19,069 nt of DNA from CAMCXT01 sp046302715 (GTDB taxonomy: Bacteria; Bacteroidota; Bacteroidia; M30B66): positions 1-19,069 of the forward strand of contig JBKCHQ010000184.1 of the NCBI GenBank assembly GCA_046302715.1, given 5' to 3'. The notes beneath the pieces are model-generated. The model did no database searches, was not told the origin of the DNA, and saw nothing but the letters and a program-made list of their open reading frames with translations. The position numbers were made by a program, and so were the translations under genes. Positions 14,809 to 19,069 of the stretch are shown here, one piece after another; the first letter of the stretch is position 1, and each line of letters starts with the position of its first letter.

Positions 14809-14839
14809 CAAAGAAATAAAGAAGATCTGATAAATCAAA
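14809..14839 (-). promoter_or_regulatory. Promoter of the TPP riboswitch transcript
   Basis: On the minus strand, TTTG (plus 14836-14839) is followed after exactly 19 bp by TTTCTTTG (plus 14809-14816), which differs from TAnnTTTG at one base. The predicted start near 14802 falls a few nucleotides before the aptamer, as expected if this promoter serves the riboswitch and not the upstream MarR gene. Confidence 0.5.
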
Positions 14840-14866
14840 AAACCCAATGTCTAATAACCACACGAA

Positions 14867-15364
14867 CTATTCCTCTTCAGCCGCAGAGCTAAAGCCCTGA
14901 TGTGTTTTATTGAGCTTTCGCAACCTTTTTGCAAAACTGCGCTCTTTTTTTCCGAGCAATTCGAAAAAATGACTTTCCGCTTCAGCGAATGCCGCCGTGG
15001 CCTCGCGAAGTACGTCCAGTCCTTTTGATGAGAGCAGCAACGAAAATGATCGTGTATCAGAGTGATGATTCTTTCGATACACCAGCTTGCGGTCTTCGAG
15101 AGTACGTAGTACTTTGGACGTCATCATTTTGTCGCATCCCGAGTGGTCAGAAAGCATACGTTGCGTTATAGCAAGGCTTTGATTTTTATTGAGCGTAGCA
15201 AGGCTATTAAGCAGCAAAAATTGCACATGTGTTACACCAATCGGATCGAGTTTTTCTTTAACGGCTTTCTGCCATAATAATGCGGTTTTCCAGATAGAAA
15301 AACCAAGGCTATCGGCAGGATCTTCAAATGCCAGTGTAAATTCGGGAACGAGGCGGGTCTTCAT
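14867..15364 (-). CDS. MarR-family transcriptional regulator
   Basis: This encodes 165 residues with the winged-helix layout of the MarR family. An N-terminal dimerisation helix starts SLGFSIWKTALLWQKAVKEK. Then come GVTHVQFLLLNSLATL (helix 2), ITQRMLSDHSGCDKMMTSKVLRTLEDRKLV (helices 3-4, with the recognition helix at about residues 76-92) and the wing RKNHHSDTRSFSLLLSSKG, which keeps the D-x-R of the family. A cysteine (Cys77) sits at the start of the recognition helix. MarR proteins are ligand- or oxidation-sensitive dimers, usually repressors. It is 16 bp downstream of namZ and probably shares its transcript. The TonB receptor downstream has its own promoter. The effector and the operator are unknown. 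Confidence 0.85.
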   Translation of the reverse strand: MKTRLVPEFTLAFEDPADSLGFSIWKTALLWQKAVKEKLDPIGVTHVQFLLLNSLATLNKNQSLAITQRMLSDHSGCDKMMTSKVLRTLEDRKLVYRKNHHSDTRSFSLLLSSKGLDVLREATAAFAEAESHFFELLGKKERSFAKRLRKLNKTHQGFSSAAEEE

Positions 15365-15380
15365 ATGGGTGTTACGTGTG

Positions 15381-16637
15381 TTATTCTTCGTACAACAAAT
15401 ATTTTTTTCGGAGATCAGAAAAACTTTTCAGGCCGGGCTCCCAGCTTTTGCGAATTTCATCCTCTGTTTTTCCTTCCATTATTTGTTTACGAAGTTGTTC
15501 GATGCCAACTAGTTTATCAAAAAAAGAAGTAAAAAACGTAGATTTTTCTTTAGCTCCCTTGTATAGGGTAATGAGCCATGAAAGGTCTAGCTTTCCACCA
15601 TCGCGGATGCTGGTGTTGCCCATGCCGGTGAGGTCAAAACCTTTACATGTTTGATTCTCGTAAGGCGGGTTTTTACTGCCCGGAGTACTTACCGGCGTGA
15701 AGGTAAAATCGCCGTCGGGACAATTGGGGTAACCAATCATTTCAAAGGGAGCCGTAGTTCCGCGTCCCACACTTACAATAGTGCCTTCGAACAAGCAAAG
15801 TGTAGGATAGAGGTAAATAGAATTCATGGTTTTTAAATTGGGAGACGGGGGCACATCAATTGTGTAAAAATCGCGATGTGTCCAGTTTTTAATCTTAATT
15901 ACCGTTAACGAACATTTTGCTTTATTTTTAAGCCATCCCTCTCCATTAACCATTTGCGCATATTCGCCCACAGTCATGCCATGAACGATGGGTACACGAT
16001 GCATTCCAACAAATGAAGAGTATTTAGATTCGAGTATGGGTCCATCTATGTAATGCCCATTAGGATTGGGCCGATCCAGAATAATAAGCGGAATATTATT
16101 TTCGGCGCAGGCCTCCATTACATAACTCATAGTGGAGATGTAAGTGTAAAAACGAGCGCCTACATCCTGAATGTCGAAGATTACAAGGTCAATCCCGCTT
16201 AAATGTGCAGGAGTAGGCTTTTTGTTTTCGCCGTAAAGCGACACAACGGGCAGTTGCGTTTTGGGGTCTTTGCCCGATGCGATGCTCTCGCCCGCATCGG
16301 CCGTACCTCTAAAGCCATGTTCGGGGGCAAATACTTTTTGAATAGAAATACCGCTTTTCAAAAGCGTATCAACCAAGTGTTTCCCTCCCACCAAACTTGT
16401 ATGATTGGCCACAACGGCAATTTTTTTTCCTTTTAAAAGTGGGAAATATTCAGTGGTTTGCTCGGCCCCGGGCCTAATGGTTTTATCGGAAGTGCTTTTG
16501 TTGGGAGTGGGGACTGTTTTTTGAGGGTTTCCGCATGATTGCAATATGCCTGCTGAAAACACCATTATCAGACAGCATAATTTCCTAATTTGGCTTCGCC
16601 AAAAATTAGGCGTTAAGGTGCGATTTTCTACTTTCAT
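15381..16637 (-). CDS. namZ: DUF1343 / NamZ exo-beta-N-acetylmuramidase, lipoprotein
   Basis: This belongs to the DUF1343 family (B. subtilis YbbC/NamZ, GH171), which removes terminal MurNAc from peptidoglycan fragments. Visible signatures, numbered from the ATG at 16637: KIAVVANHTSLV, APEHGFRG (about 104-111), DIQDVGARFYTY (155-166), LDRPNPNG, GPILE, PIVHGMTVGEYA, VPPSPNL, YPTLCLFEGT and GRGTTAPFE. The chosen start gives 418 residues, with a basic n-region, an h-region (LCCLIMVFSAGI) and the lipobox LQSC (Cys35), so an outer-membrane or periplasmic lipoprotein. An ATG at 16565 would leave only ten residues before the cysteine and no positive charge. The longer frame up to 16754 lies over the permease gene. 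Function: cell-wall recycling or scavenging of foreign peptidoglycan. The divergent start overlaps that of the permease. Confidence 0.85.
   Translation of the reverse strand: MKVENRTLTPNFWRSQIRKLCCLIMVFSAGILQSCGNPQKTVPTPNKSTSDKTIRPGAEQTTEYFPLLKGKKIAVVANHTSLVGGKHLVDTLLKSGISIQKVFAPEHGFRGTADAGESIASGKDPKTQLPVVSLYGENKKPTPAHLSGIDLVIFDIQDVGARFYTYISTMSYVMEACAENNIPLIILDRPNPNGHYIDGPILESKYSSFVGMHRVPIVHGMTVGEYAQMVNGEGWLKNKAKCSLTVIKIKNWTHRDFYTIDVPPSPNLKTMNSIYLYPTLCLFEGTIVSVGRGTTAPFEMIGYPNCPDGDFTFTPVSTPGSKNPPYENQTCKGFDLTGMGNTSIRDGGKLDLSWLITLYKGAKEKSTFFTSFFDKLVGIEQLRKQIMEGKTEDEIRKSWEPGLKSFSDLRKKYLLYEE
16584..16610. repeat. Inverted repeat at the namZ / permease divergent junction
   Basis: CCTAATTTGGC, loop TTC, GCC, a 2-base bulge (AA) and AAATTAGG form an 11-bp interrupted stem. 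On the minus strand the tip reads GGCGAAGCC, containing GCGAAGC, a DNA mini-hairpin known to be unusually stable. It sits between the two probable start codons and could be an operator or a structured leader. Confidence 0.55.
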
Positions 16638-17847
16638 TGCAACGAGATTGCTTCGTGTTAAAACAGAGGCTTCGGGGTTTTCGGCCCCTGTGGTACGTAT
16701 TGCTACCGCGGGTATTGCTTTGGGTATTGGGGTCATGATTATTGCGGTGGCCATAGTTAAAGGGTTTCAAAATGAAATTCGCGGAAAAGTTATCGGATTT
16801 GGTTCGCATATTCAAATAACGCAGTACGATTCCAATAAATCGCTAGAGGATACCCCGTTTCAGGTAAAGCCTGAATTGGTAAGTCGGCTTAAACAAATAC
16901 CGGACCTTAAAGAGATGCATCGTGTTGCCCGAAAGCCCGGCATTGTAAAGTCAGGCGACATCATTGAAGGTGTAGTTTTCAAAGGCTTTGGATACGACGA
17001 TTCGCTTTCATTTTTCAAAAAACATCTGGTATCTGGCCGTTTGCCGCAGATGAACGATAGCAGTGCCTCAAAAGAGGTGCTTATATCGAGTAGCTTAGCC
17101 CGAAAGTTAAAACGTTCAACCGACAGCAGCTTAGTCGTTTACTTTATCCAGGATCCTCCGAAAACCCGAAAATTTAAAATTTCAGGCATTTATGAAACGG
17201 GGCTCGGCGATCAGGATTTTGATAAAATTTACGTAGTGGGCGACATACGCGTAATTCAGCGCGTGAACAATTGGGGATCAGATACTGCTTCTGCGCTTGA
17301 GCTGGACATCAAGGATTATAACAACTTAAAATCGATTACCGATCAGGTATATGATGTCCTTCCACCCGATTTAACTTGCCGTGATATTGAGGAACAGTAC
17401 CCTCAGATTTTTGGATGGCTAGAGGTAATAGATACCAATGTGGTAGTAGTGATAGGCCTAATGCTCATTGTTTCACTTATCAATATGATTACCTCGCTCT
17501 TAATCCTAATCCTTGAAAGGGTGCGTATGATTGGTGTTTTAAAAGCAATGGGAGCAGATAACTTTCAAATTGCCCAAATATTTCTCATTCAATCGGCCTG
17601 GATGAATCTAAAAGGACTTCTTGCAGGAAACATTCTAGCGATTACATTTTGCATATTGCAGTATAAATTCAGATTTATTACCCTAGACCAGGATTCATAT
17701 TACTTGAGTGCGGTTCCAATTGATTTGAGTTGGTCAAATATTGCACTACTTAACATCGGTTTCTTTTGTGTTTGTATAATTACTTTAATTCTTCCGGCAA
17801 TGATTGTTGCCCGCTTCAAGCCTTCGCAGACTATACGTTTTGCATAA
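16618..17847 (+). CDS. FtsX-family ABC transporter permease (LolC/LolE-like)
   Basis: From the GTG at 16618 it is 409 residues. It has one transmembrane helix at about 28-47 (IATAGIALGIGVMIIAVAIV), a large periplasmic MacB/FtsX-type domain (about 50-270, starting KGFQNEIRGKVIGFGSHIQI), and three more helices at about 275-299, 321-348 and 375-399. Between them lies the cytoplasmic coupling motif RVRMIGVLKAMGA. This is the four-helix layout of LolC/E, which extracts lipoproteins from the inner membrane together with a LolD ATPase. The ATPase is not visible here, so the substrate stays open. The start was chosen because family members begin a few residues before FIAxRL; an ATG at 16546 would add 24 non-conserved residues across the inverted repeat. 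It is transcribed away from namZ. Confidence 0.85.
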   Translation: MRFSTFIATRLLRVKTEASGFSAPVVRIATAGIALGIGVMIIAVAIVKGFQNEIRGKVIGFGSHIQITQYDSNKSLEDTPFQVKPELVSRLKQIPDLKEMHRVARKPGIVKSGDIIEGVVFKGFGYDDSLSFFKKHLVSGRLPQMNDSSASKEVLISSSLARKLKRSTDSSLVVYFIQDPPKTRKFKISGIYETGLGDQDFDKIYVVGDIRVIQRVNNWGSDTASALELDIKDYNNLKSITDQVYDVLPPDLTCRDIEEQYPQIFGWLEVIDTNVVVVIGLMLIVSLINMITSLLILILERVRMIGVLKAMGADNFQIAQIFLIQSAWMNLKGLLAGNILAITFCILQYKFRFITLDQDSYYLSAVPIDLSWSNIALLNIGFFCVCIITLILPAMIVARFKPSQTIRFA

Positions 17848-17858
17848 ATTAGGGATCC

Positions 17859-17876
17859 AATAGTGCCTATTTTTTT
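17859..17876 (+). terminator. Possible intrinsic terminator after the permease gene
   Basis: AATAG, loop TGC, CTATT is followed by a run of T (seven in a row including part of the stem). The stem is only 5 bp and has a single G-C pair, so it is weak, but its place 12 bp after the stop codon and the T-tract fit a terminator. Confidence 0.35.
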
Positions 17877-17945
17877 AGTATTAAGTAAAAATTCTATTAA
17901 CTTACCTCCCTGTTTAATATCAACTTAAGTCAAATTATTAATTGA

Positions 17946-19069
17946 GTGTTTTCTGTAAGGCCGCTTAACTTTTTCTTTTCTATTTGCCTTCTATTTAGCA
18001 CGGCGCTATTTACCAATGCACAAGTGGCTAATGATGAATGTGCAGGTGCAATTGACTTGGGCTCGTTGAATATTCCGGCGGCATGTCCGTCTGGAGTGGG
18101 AACACAGAGCGTATTTAATTTGTCAAATACCGGCGCTGTTGAAGAATACATCTGGCAGCCATTTTTAGGATGTCAGCCCAGCGGATCGGACATAATCACA
18201 CCAACAGCCGATGTTTGGTACAGCTTCGTTAATCAAGGGCTTAATTTAAATCTGACCCTTAACGGAGCCATTCAAAATCCGGGGGTGGTATTGTACGAAG
18301 ACGGATGCAACACTATTCGATCGTGTGCTGTGGGTAGTAATGGTTCGGTAACACTTACTCAGTCGCAGCTTAATCCGGGGCAGACCTACTATTTACAAAT
18401 TTTTGGTGCATCGGCTTCCGAACAGGGCGATTTTACACTTACCATGTCCAACTCAAACGGATGCGATGAGTGTCTCATTGCCTCTAATCTTACGGCCAAT
18501 CCGCCGCCAATTAATGGCCGCTATGCAGGGGGGCAAACGGTTACATTTTGTTACACAATCACCGAATGGAACATGGTAAATACCAACTGGCTGCATGGTG
18601 TGGTGCCCGTTTTTGGAAACGGTTGGGATCTAACAACGCTGGTTCCGAATCCTCCACCGGATTGCGATGGTTTGGGCGGTGCATGGAATTGGTATTCCAA
18701 TATCAACACCACCACGCCGTTTAATGGTGGATATGGGATAATGACGGGCTTCTTTTTTGATGGCAATCCCGGTCCCGACGGCGACCCTATTAACAATTAC
18801 GGCGATCGCTGCGGCACACCCGAGCCCGGCGATCCTTTAGGTCCGGCAAATAGTCCCAATTGGGAGTTTTGTTGGACCATAACCACCCGCGATTGCAATT
18901 CGGCACAAACAAACGATAATTTGGGCATAACGATTAATACCTTTGGAGACGGTCAAACCGGCGATTGGGACGATTTAGGCTGCAACAACGACCCGCTTTA
19001 TTCTTTTGCTGCCGTATTAAACTGCTGTACCCCACCTTTGTTGCAGCTAACCGACAACCTTTGTTTTGG
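17946..19069 (+). CDS. Large cysteine-rich secreted protein, probable T9SS/gliding-associated (5' part)
   Basis: An open frame begins directly after a TGA (17943-17945) with GTG and stays open to the window edge (374 codons). No ATG lies early in the frame. The GTG is supported by the signal peptide it yields: basic N-terminus (FSVRPLN), hydrophobic core (FFFSICLLFSTALF) and TNAQ cleavage at about residue 26. Residues 29-165 are an NDEC-type domain (NDECAGAIDLG, ADVWYSFVN, VLYEDGC, LNPGQTYYLQIFG), widespread in Bacteroidota surface proteins and similar in plan to pre-peptidase C-terminal domains. From about 173 a second module holds VTFCYTITEW, NWLHGVVPVFGNGWD, GDRCGTPEP, WEFCWTITTRDC and DWDDLGC. 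Proteins with this pair are usually over 1000 residues and end in a gliding-motility-associated (T9SS type B) domain; that end is outside the window. The function is unknown, probably adhesion. Confidence 0.75.
   Translation, partial: MFSVRPLNFFFSICLLFSTALFTNAQVANDECAGAIDLGSLNIPAACPSGVGTQSVFNLSNTGAVEEYIWQPFLGCQPSGSDIITPTADVWYSFVNQGLNLNLTLNGAIQNPGVVLYEDGCNTIRSCAVGSNGSVTLTQSQLNPGQTYYLQIFGASASEQGDFTLTMSNSNGCDECLIASNLTANPPPINGRYAGGQTVTFCYTITEWNMVNTNWLHGVVPVFGNGWDLTTLVPNPPPDCDGLGGAWNWYSNINTTTPFNGGYGIMTGFFFDGNPGPDGDPINNYGDRCGTPEPGDPLGPANSPNWEFCWTITTRDCNSAQTNDNLGITINTFGDGQTGDWDDLGCNNDPLYSFAAVLNCCTPPLLQLTDNLCF

Noticed and set aside
16638..16754. Extended N-terminus of NamZ
   Set aside because: This part is antisense to the first transmembrane helix of the permease, which is clearly coding; the lipoprotein signal is complete from 16637.
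18551..18796. 81-residue minus-strand frame
   Set aside because: It is a shadow of the conserved second module of the secreted protein on the plus strand.
1..19069. Search for a defence system, toxin-antitoxin pair, prophage or biosynthetic cluster
   Set aside because: No nuclease, helicase, methyltransferase, reverse transcriptase, integrase, transposase or toxin-like gene was seen; the genes are mostly housekeeping and envelope functions.

Overview
The window looks like chromosomal DNA of a Bacteroidota bacterium, most likely a Flavobacteriia/Cryomorphaceae-type lineage. The reasons are signal peptides ending in 'AQ', type IX secretion (T9SS) C-terminal sorting domains, a TonB-dependent receptor with a carboxypeptidase-regulatory-like N-terminus, PorT-like beta-barrels, and promoters of the Bacteroidota type (TTTG, about 19 bp, TAnnTTTG). 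Genus-level placement cannot be made from the sequence alone. No tRNA, rRNA, CRISPR array, insertion sequence or phage module was found.

Layout. Positions 1-567 hold the end of an EnvC-like, catalytically degenerate LytM/M23 protein. It converges with a small outer-membrane beta-barrel gene (569-1285, minus). Next come an HTTM (vitamin K carboxylase-like) membrane protein and an overlapping TPR lipoprotein (1385-3596, plus). A minus-strand pair follows at 3600-6321: a small T9SS-sorted secreted protein and then a long collagen-like surface protein, driven by a textbook promoter. The plus strand then carries dxs (isoprenoid/MEP pathway, TPP-dependent) and a PNGase F-related secreted protein with a T9SS domain. 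A visibly AT-richer stretch at about 10370-12170 holds a 444-bp gene-free region and a trypsin-like serine protease with a cysteine-bearing C-terminal module.

The minus-strand block 12203-16637 contains NamZ (DUF1343, exo-muramidase), a MarR-family regulator, and a TonB-dependent receptor under its own promoter and TPP riboswitch. That receptor is therefore very probably an outer-membrane importer for thiamine or a thiamine precursor. Divergent from NamZ is a LolC/E-like FtsX-family permease (start GTG 16618). The last gene starts at a GTG (17946) and runs off the window. It encodes a large cysteine-rich secreted protein of the kind that usually ends in a gliding-motility-associated (T9SS type B) domain.

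How the genes fit together. Most products act at the envelope or outside the cell: peptidoglycan turnover (EnvC-like, NamZ), lipoprotein or lipid handling (FtsX-like permease), T9SS-exported surface and enzyme proteins, and nutrient import (TonB receptor). The clearest regulatory statement is the promoter, TPP riboswitch and start-codon hairpin series upstream of the TonB receptor. I did not find a clearly new multi-gene system. The most interesting leads are the divergent active-site residues in the HTTM and PNGase F-like proteins, the compact TPP regulatory leader, and the NamZ/FtsX divergent junction with a strong inverted repeat.
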